Part shown: positions 7,711 through 16,630 of the stretch, piece after piece
How positions within the stretch are numbered: position 1 is the first letter of the stretch
Layout of the letters: every line of letters starts with the position of its first letter
Assembly (NCBI GenBank): GCA_028709965.1
Contig: JAQUTA010000010.1
Coordinates: 1-38,870, forward strand
DNA: 38,870 nt
Source: Lutispora sp.
Lineage (GTDB): Bacteria > Bacillota > Clostridia > Lutisporales > Lutisporaceae
Direction: 5' to 3'
Translations under genes and position numbers: made by a program
Notes under the pieces: model-generated
Seen by the model: only the letters and a program-made list of their open reading frames with translations
What the model was told of the DNA's origin: nothing
Database searches by the model: none

Positions 7711-8829
7711 CTAGGAAACCTTTTCTGCTGCAGATTTGGGTTTTGCAAAAATCATCCTGCCAGCTGCTGTCTGAAGGACACTAGTAACTATAACAGTTAT
7801 TGTATCTCCAATAAACTTTCGTCCTCCATCAACAACAATCATAGTTCCATCGTCCAAATAGGCAACACCCTGACCGGTTTCCTTTCCATCCTTTATGACC
7901 AGCACTATCATTTCTTCCCCGGGAAGCACAACAGGCTTTACAGCATTGGCCAGTTCATTAATATTCAAAACTGGAACCCTTTGAAATTCTGCAACTTTAT
8001 TCAGATTATAGTCATTAGTGACTACCTTGCCTCCTAAAAATTGAGCTAACTTCAAAAGCTTAGTATCAACTTCGTTTACATCTTCAAAATCTTTTTCAGT
8101 AATTTCAACAGGTATATCCATATCATTTTGAATTTTGTTTAATATATCAAGGCCTCTTCTTCCTCTATTTCTTTTCAAACCATCGGAAGAATCTGCAATA
8201 TGCCTGAGTTCCTCTAGGACAAATGCAGGAATGATTAAAGGACCTTCTACAAATCCCGTTTTTACTATATCTGCTATTCTGCCATCTATTATAACACTTG
8301 TATCTAAAATTTTTGGTTGTACTCTCTGCTCCATCTTATTTGTTTTATCTTTATCCTTTATATTGATTCTCTTTAGAAAAGAGAATGCATTCAAGAGATC
8401 TTCCTTTTTCTTAGTAGCAATGCTTATTCCAAAATAGCCCAGCAATACATATAGTAATACTGATATTATACTTGTAAGCCAGGATATCTGTAAGAGCTTT
8501 AAAGGACCACTAATTAAATTTGCAATAACCAGTCCCATGATAAGACCTACAACACCTATAATAATTTCATTGGTTGGAACCTTTTGAAGCATCTTCTCTA
8601 CCTTATAAGTAGACTGGGTTCCTCTGTTGATAACCCAAGGCGATATTAAATAAAAAATAATTCCACCTATAATTCCAGCTAATGCAATCGCAAGTATTCT
8701 TTTAAAATCTGTAATCTCATAACCAAAGAGATAGGTAACTTTAAAAAATTTTAATAATAGATAGGTCACTTCAGACCCAAGAGCAATCCCCAATAGGGTT
8801 AAAATCCAAATTAGTATCTTTTTTATCAA
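7711..8829 (-). CDS. yacL: PIN/TRAM-domain membrane protein (YacL family)
   Basis: 372 residues. About four membrane helices fill residues 1-140, a PIN domain spans roughly 170-300 ([20 protein letters not shown] with catalytic-type Asp, then [14 protein letters not shown]), and a C-terminal TRAM domain follows ([19 protein letters not shown]). PIN domains are usually metal-dependent RNases and TRAM binds nucleic acid; the cellular role of YacL is not settled. The start is TTG at 8829 with GGAGG 9 bases upstream. An extended -10 promoter lies in the carD-yacL gap. Confidence 0.93.
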   Translation of the reverse strand: MIKKILIWILTLLGIALGSEVTYLLLKFFKVTYLFGYEITDFKRILAIALAGIIGGIIFYLISPWVINRGTQSTYKVEKMLQKVPTNEIIIGVVGLIMGLVIANLISGPLKLLQISWLTSIISVLLYVLLGYFGISIATKKKEDLLNAFSFLKRINIKDKDKTNKMEQRVQPKILDTSVIIDGRIADIVKTGFVEGPLIIPAFVLEELRHIADSSDGLKRNRGRRGLDILNKIQNDMDIPVEITEKDFEDVNEVDTKLLKLAQFLGGKVVTNDYNLNKVAEFQRVPVLNINELANAVKPVVLPGEEMIVLVIKDGKETGQGVAYLDDGTMIVVDGGRKFIGDTITVIVTSVLQTAAGRMIFAKPKSAAEKVS

Positions 8830-8894
8830 TTATTCTCACCTCCTTAAAAGTATATCCAAACCAGTAATTTTTAAACCATTAGAAATTCATGATA

Positions 8895-8903
8895 ATTATA
8901 ACA
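8895..8903 (-). promoter_or_regulatory. Extended -10 promoter element before yacL
   Basis: The minus strand reads TGTTATAAT (8903-8895), an exact extended -10, about 66 bases before the yacL TTG. The -35 region is only AT-rich. It probably starts the yacL-ispD-ispF transcript. Confidence 0.55.
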
Positions 8904-8932
8904 GACTTCTATATTTTTAAAAACCCTGGTTT

Positions 8933-9421
8933 TCAATGTTCACAGATATTTAATATTTCTTCCATTGCTCTCTCCATTTCTTCGTAACAAAGGTTTTTCA
9001 CAAGTGCTAATTCACTGATTATCATTTCTTTGGATTTAATCAGCATTTTCTTTTCACCTGTAGATAGCTTTCCTCTTCTGTCCATATAGTAAAGATAATT
9101 CGTTATTTCTGCGATTTCATATATGTTCCCCTTCTTCAGTTTTGCTTCGTTTTCCCTAAACCTTTTATTCCACTTTTTTTCCATAGCCCTGTAGCTTCCG
9201 GAAAGTATCTTCACCACCTCATCATAACCATTCATATCTGTTATACATCTAATGCCAATTGATTCCGCCTTGTCAACCGGAACCATTGCTTTTATCCCAC
9301 CTAAAACCATTTTTATTATATAATATTTAGACTTTATTCCAAACACTTCTCTATCCTCAATTGATTCTATTATACAAGCTCCATGCATCGGATATACAAT
9401 TTTATCTCCAACATGAAACAT
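8933..9421 (-). CDS. carD: CarD-family RNA polymerase-binding regulator
   Basis: 162 residues. The N-terminal CarD/TRCF Tudor-like domain (MFHVGDKIVYPMHGACIIES, then KYYIIKMVLGGIKAMVPVD) contacts the RNA polymerase beta subunit. The C-terminal helical part (about residues 75-160) binds promoter DNA in characterised CarD proteins. The normal position is directly before yacL-ispD. The RBS GGGAGGG precedes ATG 9421. It is divergent from the MazG-like gene, sharing a short promoter region. Confidence 0.93.
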   Translation of the reverse strand: MFHVGDKIVYPMHGACIIESIEDREVFGIKSKYYIIKMVLGGIKAMVPVDKAESIGIRCITDMNGYDEVVKILSGSYRAMEKKWNKRFRENEAKLKKGNIYEIAEITNYLYYMDRRGKLSTGEKKMLIKSKEMIISELALVKNLCYEEMERAMEEILNICEH

Positions 9422-9487
9422 ATAATCCCTCCCAAAATCAAATTGTTATGCCATAGCAACTTGTTGTTTCTTGTCGGTAAATGTTGA

Positions 9488-9558
9488 GCAATATCACATA
9501 CAATAAAGCTTGTCAACGTTTTTTTTACATTGACAACTAAATTGCATCACTCTATAAT
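9488..9558. promoter_or_regulatory. Divergent promoters: MazG-like gene (+) and carD (-)
   Basis: Plus strand: TTGACA (9530-9535), 17 bases, TATAAT (9553-9558), an exact consensus for the rightward gene. Minus strand: TTGACA (9516-9511), 17 bases, TATTGC (9493-9488) with an upstream TG, for carD. The two -35 boxes are back to back and form an inverted repeat TTGTCAA/TTGACAA separated by a T tract. Confidence 0.75.
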
Positions 9559-9606
9559 TATCTTATAGTACATTTTATGTATACATGAGCTTAGGAGTGA
9601 TACATA

Positions 9607-10002
9607 TTGAAGGATTTTATTTGTGAAGATTTCCAGCAAAGCGTATCCGAGCTACTAATAAGACACAAGAGTATATTGGATATTATAACTAAACTTGAAG
9701 AATCACAAGCAAGAGTCAACAGGGCTGTGGTCAAGGCTGTAACAAGTTGTGGCTGCATAGAAGTAAATGCAACAAAGCAGCAAATACCTCCAGATGCAGA
9801 TATCAAAGATTTAAAAGATTGCATGAGCCCCCATATACAAGGCGAACTTTGTGAAAGTTGCAAGGATATCATTGAAAAGGAAATAGGAAATAATATATTC
9901 TATACCACCTCATTATGTAATATCTTAGATATCAAACTTCATGATGTTTTGGCAAAAGAATATGAGAAAATCAAGACCTTAGGAATATACAATATGTTTT
10001 AA
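9607..10002 (+). CDS. MazG-like helical protein with conserved Cys pairs (function unproven)
   Basis: 131 residues starting at TTG 9607, with AGGAG 9 bases upstream. The N-terminal half (LITKLEESQARVNRAVVKAV type helix) leads to SCGCIEV and later GELCESC, two Cys pairs that could bind metal. The C-terminal EIGNNIFYTTSLCNILDIKL resembles the EExxD-type helix of MazG nucleotide pyrophosphohydrolases, but the acidic metal-binding set looks incomplete. I infer a MazG-like fold without proven activity. It is a single-gene unit with a perfect consensus promoter and a terminator, convergent with radA. Confidence 0.75.
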   Translation: MKDFICEDFQQSVSELLIRHKSILDIITKLEESQARVNRAVVKAVTSCGCIEVNATKQQIPPDADIKDLKDCMSPHIQGELCESCKDIIEKEIGNNIFYTTSLCNILDIKLHDVLAKEYEKIKTLGIYNMF

Positions 10003-10005
10003 CAC

Positions 10006-10036
10006 AAACCCTGCCGGCACACTGCCAGCAGGGTTT
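10006..10036. terminator. Bidirectional terminator between MazG-like gene and radA
   Basis: AAACCCTGC (10006-10014) pairs with GCAGGGTTT (10028-10036), extended by inner GGCA/TGCC pairs around a short loop. It serves convergent genes and overlaps the radA stop codon. Confidence 0.8.
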
Positions 10037-11393
10037 ATATTATAATGTTAAGTGCTTCCTCTACACTCTTTACACCATAGACTTTAAGCTGAGAACTATC
10101 TTTGAGGTTCTTGTAATTATTATAAGGCACTATGCATTTAGTAAATCCCAATTTGTAGGCTTCGTTTATTCTCTTCTCTATAAAATTCACTGCTCTCACT
10201 TCTCCTGCCAATCCTACTTCGCCGATTATCACGATTCCGTCATCGATCTCTTTGTCTTTATAGCTAGAAGCTATTGCAGCTATAATACCTAGATCCGATG
10301 AAGGCTCATTCAACTTTATACCGCCTACCACATTTACATAAGAGTCATAATTTTGAAGCTGTAATCCTACTCTTTTTTCAAGAACAGCCATGAGCAGCAC
10401 AACCCTGTTATAATCTGCACCTGTTGCTGTTCTCCTTGGAACTCCGAAACTTGTATAGCTAAGAAGCGCCTGAACTTCCACAAGCATAGGCCTAGTACCT
10501 TCTAAAGAGGCTATAACAGAAGAACCTGATACACCCTTCATCCTTCCGGATAAGAGCATTTGGGAAGGATTTAACACCTCTGCAAGGCCCTTGTCTGCCA
10601 TTTCAAATATGCCAATTTCGTTGGTTGATCCAAATCTATTCTTGACAGCACGGAGAATTCTATAAGTCATATGAGAATCTCCTTCAAAGTATAAAACCGT
10701 ATCCACCATATGTTCAAGAACCCTAGGTCCCGCTATAGAGCCGGCCTTAGTAACATGTCCCGCAATAAATACAGCTATGCCTTCACCTTTTGCAATTCTC
10801 ATTAAATTTCCGGTAGCATCTCTTACTTGGCTTACGCTGCCGGGAGCTGATAGTATGCTGGGATTATAAACTGTCTGTATAGAATCTATTATCAGCACGT
10901 CAGGATTTATATCTCCTACAGTTTTTTGTATATATTCCATATTATTTTCTGACTGAAGATAAATGTTCTCGGAATCCGCATTCATCCGTTGACCCCTAAT
11001 CTTAATTTGCTTTACAGATTCCTCTCCGGAAACATATAATACCTTTAAACCCAATTTACCAATATTATCCGACATCTGAAGCAACAGTGTAGACTTTCCT
11101 ATACCCGGGTCACCGCCCACAAGTATAAGTGATCCTTTCACTATTCCTCCTCCTAGAACTCTATCTAACTCGCCCAGACCAGTTCCTAATCTCATTTCCT
11201 CTTCCAACGAAATATCCTGCATTCTCTCCGGTTTGGACAAATTTGATATAGAAGGGGAAGGAGCTGCAGTTGTTTTAATATCTATCTCTTCTACCAAGGT
11301 ATTCCATTGGTTGCATTCCGGACATTTTCCCATCCATTTGGGAGATTCGCACCCGCATTCCATGCATACATATTTAGTTTTCAACTTTGCCAA
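10035..11393 (-). CDS. radA: DNA repair protein RadA
   Basis: About 452 residues. RadA is a RecA-like ATPase that promotes branch migration in recombinational repair. It has an N-terminal zinc finger (CMECGCESPKWMGKCPEC), Walker A GDPGIGKSTLLLQM, the RadA signature KNRFGSTNEIGIFEM and a C-terminal Lon-protease-like domain (GIKLNEPSSDLGIIAAIASS, GEVGLAGEVR). The frame is open to 11540, but the family starts at (M)AKLKTKYVC. A TTG at 11393 with GGAGGAG about 6 bases upstream fits exactly. It lies downstream of clpC, separated by about 280 bases that carry a dispersed repeat. Confidence 0.96.
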   Translation of the reverse strand: MAKLKTKYVCMECGCESPKWMGKCPECNQWNTLVEEIDIKTTAAPSPSISNLSKPERMQDISLEEEMRLGTGLGELDRVLGGGIVKGSLILVGGDPGIGKSTLLLQMSDNIGKLGLKVLYVSGEESVKQIKIRGQRMNADSENIYLQSENNMEYIQKTVGDINPDVLIIDSIQTVYNPSILSAPGSVSQVRDATGNLMRIAKGEGIAVFIAGHVTKAGSIAGPRVLEHMVDTVLYFEGDSHMTYRILRAVKNRFGSTNEIGIFEMADKGLAEVLNPSQMLLSGRMKGVSGSSVIASLEGTRPMLVEVQALLSYTSFGVPRRTATGADYNRVVLLMAVLEKRVGLQLQNYDSYVNVVGGIKLNEPSSDLGIIAAIASSYKDKEIDDGIVIIGEVGLAGEVRAVNFIEKRINEAYKLGFTKCIVPYNNYKNLKDSSQLKVYGVKSVEEALNIII

Positions 11394-11515
11394 GAAAACT
11401 CCTCCTCCCAATCTTAGGTATTTTACCTCATTTTTCTGTATATTACGACATGTTTTTATTATTATATTAATTATACTCCATTTTAAACAAATCAGGGTAT
11501 TCCTCTGGGGTCGGG

Positions 11516-11604
11516 GGTTACGGAAACCACGGATTAACACTGATTTAGCACTGATTTACACTGAAAATTTTTTAATTCTGTGAAAATCTGTGTTCTCCGT
11601 AACC
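11516..11604. repeat. Dispersed intergenic repeat, copy B, with 9-bp terminal inverted repeats
   Basis: An 89-base element bounded by GGTTACGGA (11516-11524) and TCCGTAACC (11596-11604). Inside, AACACTGATTT and AAAATCTGTGTT are also complementary, so nearly the whole element can fold as a hairpin. It shares ACACAGATTTTCAC (reverse sense) with copy C near 38660. It lies in the clpC-radA gap, which otherwise shows no gene. Confidence 0.75.
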
Positions 11605-11677
11605 TTTATGTCGCATTTATCTACATAGACGCAATATAAATACTATAGGCTACGAAGCATTCCCTATAGAAACAGCC

Positions 11678-14110
11678 TTACTTAAATATCAGCTTCTCGC
11701 CGTCGGAGTCGATCAAAACCTTGCTTCCTGATTTTACGTTACCTGCCAGCATTTCCTCAGATAACTGATCTTCCACCATCTTTTGTATGGCACGTCGCAA
11801 AGGTCTTGCCCCATAAACCGGGTCAAAGCCTTTCTTAACCAATAAAGCTTTGGCGTCATCTGTCACTTCTATCTCTATATTGAGTTCAGCAATCCTCTTG
11901 AGCAAAGATTTAAGCATCAAATCAACAATGCTCTTTAGATGATTTTCTTCCAGCTGATGGAACACTATTACATCATCTATTCTGTTTAAAAACTCAGGTC
12001 TAAAGGATCTTCTAAGCTCTTCCATTATATTGTCTTTCATTCTTTCATAGGCTTCTTCCTTTTCACCGGTGTTAGAGGTAAAGCCCATAACTTTTTGTTT
12101 TTTAATGGTGTTTGCGCCTACGTTGGAGGTCATTATTATAACAGTGTTTTTGAAGTCTACTGTTCTGCCTTTCCCATCAGTAAGCCTTCCATCCTCCAAT
12201 ATTTGAAGCAGTACATTGAATACATCTGGATGAGCCTTCTCTATTTCATCCAAGAGTACGACCGAGTAAGGCTTTCTCCTCACTTTCTCAGTGAGCTGGC
12301 CGCCTTCTTCATAGCCCACATATCCGGGAGGTGAGCCAATAAGCCTTGATACTGTATGTTTTTCCATATATTCAGACATATCGATCCTTATCATGGAATT
12401 TTCATCCCCAAATAGTACTTCTGCTAAGGCTCTGGATAATTCAGTTTTGCCCACTCCAGTGGGTCCTAAGAATATGAAAGATCCTACTGGCCTCTTAGGG
12501 TCTTTTAGCCCAACTCTTGCTCTCTTTATAGCTTTGGATACTGCCAAAACAGCTTCTTCCTGACCTATTACTCTTTCATGGAGTATGCTCTCAAGATTTA
12601 GCAATCTCTTTGACTCTTCTTCTGCCAGCTTTGTTACGGGTATTCCTGTCCACAAAGACACTATATTAGCAATTTCCTCTTCTCCGATAACCGGTTCGTT
12701 TTGATTTGCCTTCTCATTCCACTGCTTTTTTATTGACTCAAGATTTTTCTTTGCTTCCTGCTCTTTATCTCTTATTTCTGCTGCCTTCTCAAAGTCTTGA
12801 GCATTTATGGCTTCTGCTTTTTCCTTTTCTAGAGCTGACAGCTCATCTTCCAGTTTCTTTACATTTGGTGGAGCAGTGAAGGTTTTGATTCTCAACCTTG
12901 ATGCTGCTTCATCTATGAGATCTATGGCTTTATCCGGAAGGAATCTATCTGTTATATACCTATCGGAAAATTCTACTGCAGCTTTTATAGATTCATCATT
13001 GATTTTCACCTTATGGTGCGCTTCATATTTATCTCTTAAGCCCTTTAAAATCAGGACAGTCTCTTCCTTTGTAGGTTCTCCCACCATTACAGGCATAAAT
13101 CTTCTTTCAAGTGCAGAATCCTTTTCTACATGCTTTCTGTATTCATCCAATGTTGTAGCTCCTATTGCTTGTATCTCTCCTCTAGCCAAGGCAGGCTTTA
13201 ATATATTTGAAGCATCTATAGCTCCCTCTGCTCCGCCTGCTCCGATAATGGTATGCATTTCATCAATAAACAATATAACCTTCTTATCTTCTTTGATTTC
13301 ATTCATCACATTTTTGAGTCTTTCCTCAAACTCTCCCCTGTACTTTGAACCTGCTACCATTGCAGATAAATCCAAAGTAACAACTCTTTTGTCCTTCAAG
13401 ATTTCCGGAACATTTCCTTCTGCAATTTTCTGTGCAAGACCTTCAGCAATTGCGGTCTTTCCTACTCCTGGATCGCCGATTAAAACCGGATTATTCTTTG
13501 TTCTTCTGCTCAATATCTGAATGACTCTCTCAGTTTCTTTGTCTCTCCCTATTATAGGATCAATCTTGCCTTCTCTAGCTGCCTCAGTCAAATCCTTACC
13601 ATATTTCTGAAGATTTGGTGTGTTAGTTTTCTTTGCTGATGATGCTGTTGGTTTAGCTGTGGACTTACCCTCACTGCTGTTTTGCTGAATTATCTCATCT
13701 TCTATATCCTCCAAGGTTATACCTATATTATTGAGGATCTTAGCAGCAACACCCTCTCCCTCTCTGAGCAGCGCCAACAGCAGATGCTCCGTTCCTACAT
13801 AGCTGTGCCCAAGAGCTCTGGCTTCTTTTACGCTATTCTCTATTATATTTTTGGTCCTTGGCGTATACCCTATTACTTGGTCTACAGCCTCTTTGCCCAT
13901 ACCAATGGTGGCGATGACACTTTTTCTCAAGCCTTCCAAGTCAGCACCTTTATTCTTTATCAATTGAGCTCCTATGCCTTCGCCTTCTCTGGCAAGTCCC
14001 AACAATATATGCTCCGTGCCAATATAATTATGTCTTATCTTTAGCGCTTCCTCTTGTGCATACACTAGCACTTTTTGAGCCCTCTCTGTAAATTTATCAA
14101 AAATACCCAT
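11678..14110 (-). CDS. clpC: ATP-dependent Clp protease ATPase subunit ClpC
   Basis: An 810-residue Hsp100 unfoldase that feeds proteins to ClpP. The N domain is a repeated pair ([38 protein letters not shown]). D1 has Walker [14 protein letters not shown] and Walker [12 protein letters not shown] middle region with a UVR-like coiled coil ([16 protein letters not shown]) binds the McsA/McsB type of adaptor. D2 has [16 protein letters not shown] and [14 protein letters not shown]. The length is normal. It is the last gene of ctsR-mcsA-mcsB-clpC and so is expected to be repressed by CtsR and induced by heat or protein stress. Confidence 0.98.
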   Translation of the reverse strand: MGIFDKFTERAQKVLVYAQEEALKIRHNYIGTEHILLGLAREGEGIGAQLIKNKGADLEGLRKSVIATIGMGKEAVDQVIGYTPRTKNIIENSVKEARALGHSYVGTEHLLLALLREGEGVAAKILNNIGITLEDIEDEIIQQNSSEGKSTAKPTASSAKKTNTPNLQKYGKDLTEAAREGKIDPIIGRDKETERVIQILSRRTKNNPVLIGDPGVGKTAIAEGLAQKIAEGNVPEILKDKRVVTLDLSAMVAGSKYRGEFEERLKNVMNEIKEDKKVILFIDEMHTIIGAGGAEGAIDASNILKPALARGEIQAIGATTLDEYRKHVEKDSALERRFMPVMVGEPTKEETVLILKGLRDKYEAHHKVKINDESIKAAVEFSDRYITDRFLPDKAIDLIDEAASRLRIKTFTAPPNVKKLEDELSALEKEKAEAINAQDFEKAAEIRDKEQEAKKNLESIKKQWNEKANQNEPVIGEEEIANIVSLWTGIPVTKLAEEESKRLLNLESILHERVIGQEEAVLAVSKAIKRARVGLKDPKRPVGSFIFLGPTGVGKTELSRALAEVLFGDENSMIRIDMSEYMEKHTVSRLIGSPPGYVGYEEGGQLTEKVRRKPYSVVLLDEIEKAHPDVFNVLLQILEDGRLTDGKGRTVDFKNTVIIMTSNVGANTIKKQKVMGFTSNTGEKEEAYERMKDNIMEELRRSFRPEFLNRIDDVIVFHQLEENHLKSIVDLMLKSLLKRIAELNIEIEVTDDAKALLVKKGFDPVYGARPLRRAIQKMVEDQLSEEMLAGNVKSGSKVLIDSDGEKLIFK

Positions 14111-14137
14111 GCAATCTCCTCTTTTCTATGAAAAAAA

Positions 14138-15148
14138 CTATAGTTTTTCCCTGATAATTTCTGCCCTTATTATATCCCTGGCTTCGGGAGTTAATTCTTC
14201 TCCTACAGATTTCTGTATGCTTGCTGGCTGTGTATCTATCATAATTTCATTGAGAAGCGATACAGTAAGATTAGGAATAAAATCTAAATCCATTCCCAAC
14301 CTAATATCAGATAGAAGCTTCATAGCTTCTTGTGAAGTCATGACTCTGGCATTCTTCAATAGCCCCCAAGACCTCCATATCTTATCCTCCAGTTGGGTTC
14401 TATTGTTATTTATTAAAATATTTCTGGCCTCTCTTTCCTTCTCCACTATTTGAGAGGTTACCGCATTAATGTTTTCAACTATTTCCTCCTCAGACAATCC
14501 CAGAGTTATCTGATTTGATATTTGAAACAAATTGCCAAGAAACTCTGTACCTTCGCCATATATGCCTCTTATTGTCAGCCCTATCTGCGTTACTGTTTGA
14601 AGAATCTTACTAATGTTGCCTATCATATTTAAAGCCGGAAGATGTATCATAGCCGAAGCTCTCATTCCAGTACCCACATTGGTAGGACAACAAGTCAGAT
14701 AACCAAGTTTCTCATCATAGGAATAATCAAGAGTCTCCTCCAAAACATCATCTATATCATTTGCTACATCCCAGGCTTTGATCACTTGTAATCCTGGAAG
14801 TATAGATTGTATCCTTATATGATCCTCTTCATTTACCATTATGCTGATCATTTCATCTTCTGATATCAATGCTGCTCCCTTAGAGCTCTTGACCAAGTCC
14901 GGGCTGATCAAATGCCTCTCTAATAATATTTGTTTTTCAAGCTGAGGCATTTGATCAATTGTATAAAGCTTATATGGTGCATAAGTCTTTTTATCCGCCG
15001 CATCCTTAATCTCCACTGTAAGCCTATTAGCGGCTTCTGTATTCAAATATGCAGGAAAAGGTGTATTGACGATATTCCTTGCAAGTCTCACTCTGCTGCT
15101 CAATACTATTTCATTTTGAGGACCTTTTTCAGTAATCCATCCGCTCAT
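14138..15148 (-). CDS. mcsB: Protein arginine kinase McsB
   Basis: About 336 residues. McsB phosphorylates arginine on misfolded proteins, marking them for ClpCP, and inactivates CtsR. The phosphagen-kinase fold is shown by the nucleotide-binding arginines in VLSSRVRLARNIVNTPFP, the GYLTCCPTNVGTGMRASAMI loop with the catalytic-type cysteine, and RGIYGEGTE. The ATG at 15148 overlaps the mcsA stop (TGATG), so the two are coupled; a TTG one codon earlier is in frame but unneeded. Confidence 0.97.
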   Translation of the reverse strand: MSGWITEKGPQNEIVLSSRVRLARNIVNTPFPAYLNTEAANRLTVEIKDAADKKTYAPYKLYTIDQMPQLEKQILLERHLISPDLVKSSKGAALISEDEMISIMVNEEDHIRIQSILPGLQVIKAWDVANDIDDVLEETLDYSYDEKLGYLTCCPTNVGTGMRASAMIHLPALNMIGNISKILQTVTQIGLTIRGIYGEGTEFLGNLFQISNQITLGLSEEEIVENINAVTSQIVEKEREARNILINNNRTQLEDKIWRSWGLLKNARVMTSQEAMKLLSDIRLGMDLDFIPNLTVSLLNEIMIDTQPASIQKSVGEELTPEARDIIRAEIIREKL

Positions 15149-15660
15149 CAATCTTCCCTCCCGCTGGGCTTATCTAAAGCTCTAATCTTATCTCTTATCT
15201 CCGCAGCCTTCTCATATTCTTCGCTTTTTATTGCATTTGACAGTTCAGCCTTCAATGTTTCCATCTCTCTTACAACCTTCAACCTTCCTCCGGCTCTTTG
15301 AGGTATTTTGCCCGTATGGCTTATATTGCCATGAATTCTTCTAAATAAAGGAGTCAATCTATCTCCAAAGGTTTTATAGCAGCTTCCGCAGCCAAATCTT
15401 CCCGTCTCTCTAAATCGGCTGTATTTTATACCGCATACAGGGCATGTGGGATCATCTAAAAAATCTACCTTAATCGGCACGGGATCGCCATTGCTTAAAA
15501 TGCCCGCCAATAAATCATTAATGGAAAAGCTGGCATTAATGCTTAAAGCTCCTTTAGTTAAAGCGCATTGCTCACAAAGATGCATATCTGATTTCTTACC
15601 GTTTTCTATTTTGGTAATATGGACTGTAGCAGGCTTGCTGCCGCATTCACTGCAAATCAT
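15148..15660 (-). CDS. mcsA: McsA, zinc-finger activator of McsB
   Basis: About 170 residues. Several CxxC pairs (CSECGSKPATVH, CEQCA, CPVCG, CGSCY) form zinc-binding units, and a C-terminal UVR motif ([20 protein letters not shown]) can bind ClpC. In Bacillus, McsA activates the McsB kinase. The start is set at 15660 (MICSECG), with GGAGG 8 bases before; the frame extends eight codons further to 15684. It lies between ctsR and mcsB with tight spacing. Confidence 0.95.
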   Translation of the reverse strand: MICSECGSKPATVHITKIENGKKSDMHLCEQCALTKGALSINASFSINDLLAGILSNGDPVPIKVDFLDDPTCPVCGIKYSRFRETGRFGCGSCYKTFGDRLTPLFRRIHGNISHTGKIPQRAGGRLKVVREMETLKAELSNAIKSEEYEKAAEIRDKIRALDKPSGRED

Positions 15661-15685
15661 AATTTTATCCTCCAATTTTAACAAA

Positions 15686-16144
15686 TTACACCAATGCTGA
15701 AACCAGCACGGCTTTTAGAATATCTGCTCTTACTATATCCCTCAAAGACTTAGGTACAATGGATAAACTACTATCGTCCAAGGCAGCTTTTATAATATAA
15801 CTCTCTCTTTCTGATATGAAATCTTCCTTGAACATAAAGTCAACAAAGCGAAAAGCGCTTTCTTTATTAAGATTATTCCCAATTCCCTTTGATAAAACAG
15901 TTTCTAAGTACTCTTGTTTATCAATATCAATTTTGGATATCTTAATATAGCCTCCTCCGCCTCTTCGGGACTCAATATAATACCCCCTATCGGTGGTAAA
16001 CCTGGTTGTCAAAACATAATTGATTTGAGAGGGAGCACAATTGAAATAACCGGCAAGTTCATTTCTCCCTATCTCAATAGTTCCTTCTGCATCCTTAATC
16101 AGATTGTCAATAAATTCTTCGATTATATCACTTATTCTCGCCAT
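15686..16144 (-). CDS. ctsR: Transcriptional repressor CtsR
   Basis: A 152-residue class III heat-shock repressor. It contains the conserved N-terminus ARISDIIEEFIDNLIKDAEG, the winged helix (AGYFNCAPSQINYVLTTRFT) and the glycine-rich wing ESRRGGGGYIKI that contacts DNA. The C-terminal part (about residues 80-150) is the dimer and McsB-sensing region. It heads the stress operon, and a CtsR operator stands between its promoter and its start, so it controls itself. Confidence 0.97.
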   Translation of the reverse strand: MARISDIIEEFIDNLIKDAEGTIEIGRNELAGYFNCAPSQINYVLTTRFTTDRGYYIESRRGGGGYIKISKIDIDKQEYLETVLSKGIGNNLNKESAFRFVDFMFKEDFISERESYIIKAALDDSSLSIVPKSLRDIVRADILKAVLVSALV

Positions 16145-16162
16145 TTTATCACTCTTTCTGAC

Positions 16163-16216
16163 TTTGACTTTCTTTGACCTTAATATTATTATAATTATTT
16201 TTTATTGTGATTGCAA
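16163..16216 (-). promoter_or_regulatory. ctsR operon promoter with CtsR operator
   Basis: Minus strand: TTGCAA (16216-16211), 17 bases, TATAAT (16193-16188), then the tandem heptads GGTCAAA-GAA-AGTCAAA (16179-16163). This matches the known CtsR heptad repeat. The operator covers the start-point region, so bound CtsR would block polymerase. Confidence 0.93.
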
Positions 16217-16316
16217 CTATATTTATGTTTAAATTTTGCCATTTAATGCTTCTTAGCATGAAAACTGTCTTTTTTTCTCACGCTGAATGTCAATTTCATC
16301 TATCACTTAGCAGCTT

Positions 16317-16522
16317 ACTACCCTGTATCCGCTGCTGTCTGCCATGCCTATAACATTGTCATGAGCATCATGGATATACCAATAGGTCTTAGGGGTCGCA
16401 GCTGTGTAATCTATCATGTGAAGGAGCTTGCCTCTGGTATCTCTTGTGAAGTAATATTTCAATGCATTTGCATCATCGGTTATATAGGCAAGCCTACCGC
16501 CGATGTAGTAATATCTCTCTAT
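16317..16522 (-). pseudogene. Inverted broken copy of the RHS core
   Basis: Read on the minus strand, this encodes ERYYYIGGRLAYITDDANAL, then the TRDTRGKLLHMIDY and YWYIHDAHDNV segments, ending at GYRVV then a stop two codons later. It is nearly identical to 21944-22149 of the main RHS gene but points the other way. It has no start, no core end and no tip. It lies between the ctsR promoter and the RHS gene, a gap of 486 bases that contains no intact gene. Confidence 0.85.
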
Positions 16523-16538
16523 TCATGCTCCCATCCCT

Positions 16539-16600
16539 GTCATATTTCCTCACCCCAAATCATAATATACTCTGAATGCTTCGTAAAATAGCATTCAGAG
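16539..16600 (+). promoter_or_regulatory. Putative promoter and palindrome upstream of the RHS gene
   Basis: GTCATATT (16539-16546), 14 bases, CATAATAT (16561-16568) resembles a mother-cell sigma-E promoter (ATATT-type -35, CATA-type -10). No good sigma-A promoter is seen. Directly after it, a perfect 10-bp inverted repeat CTCTGAATGC/GCATTCAGAG (16570-16579, 16591-16600) with an 11-base loop overlaps the expected start point. It could be an operator or an mRNA hairpin. Confidence 0.4.
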
Positions 16601-16630
16601 CATTCAAATATCTATAAGGAGTGAGATCAT

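Noticed and set aside
11640-11677. Terminator after clpC
   Set aside because: A short CTATAGG/CCCTATAG pairing exists, but with a 12-base loop and no T tract; too weak to list.
12807-13520. Plus-strand open frame of 237 codons inside clpC
   Set aside because: Antisense to the conserved ClpC ATPase region; a long shadow frame caused by codon bias.
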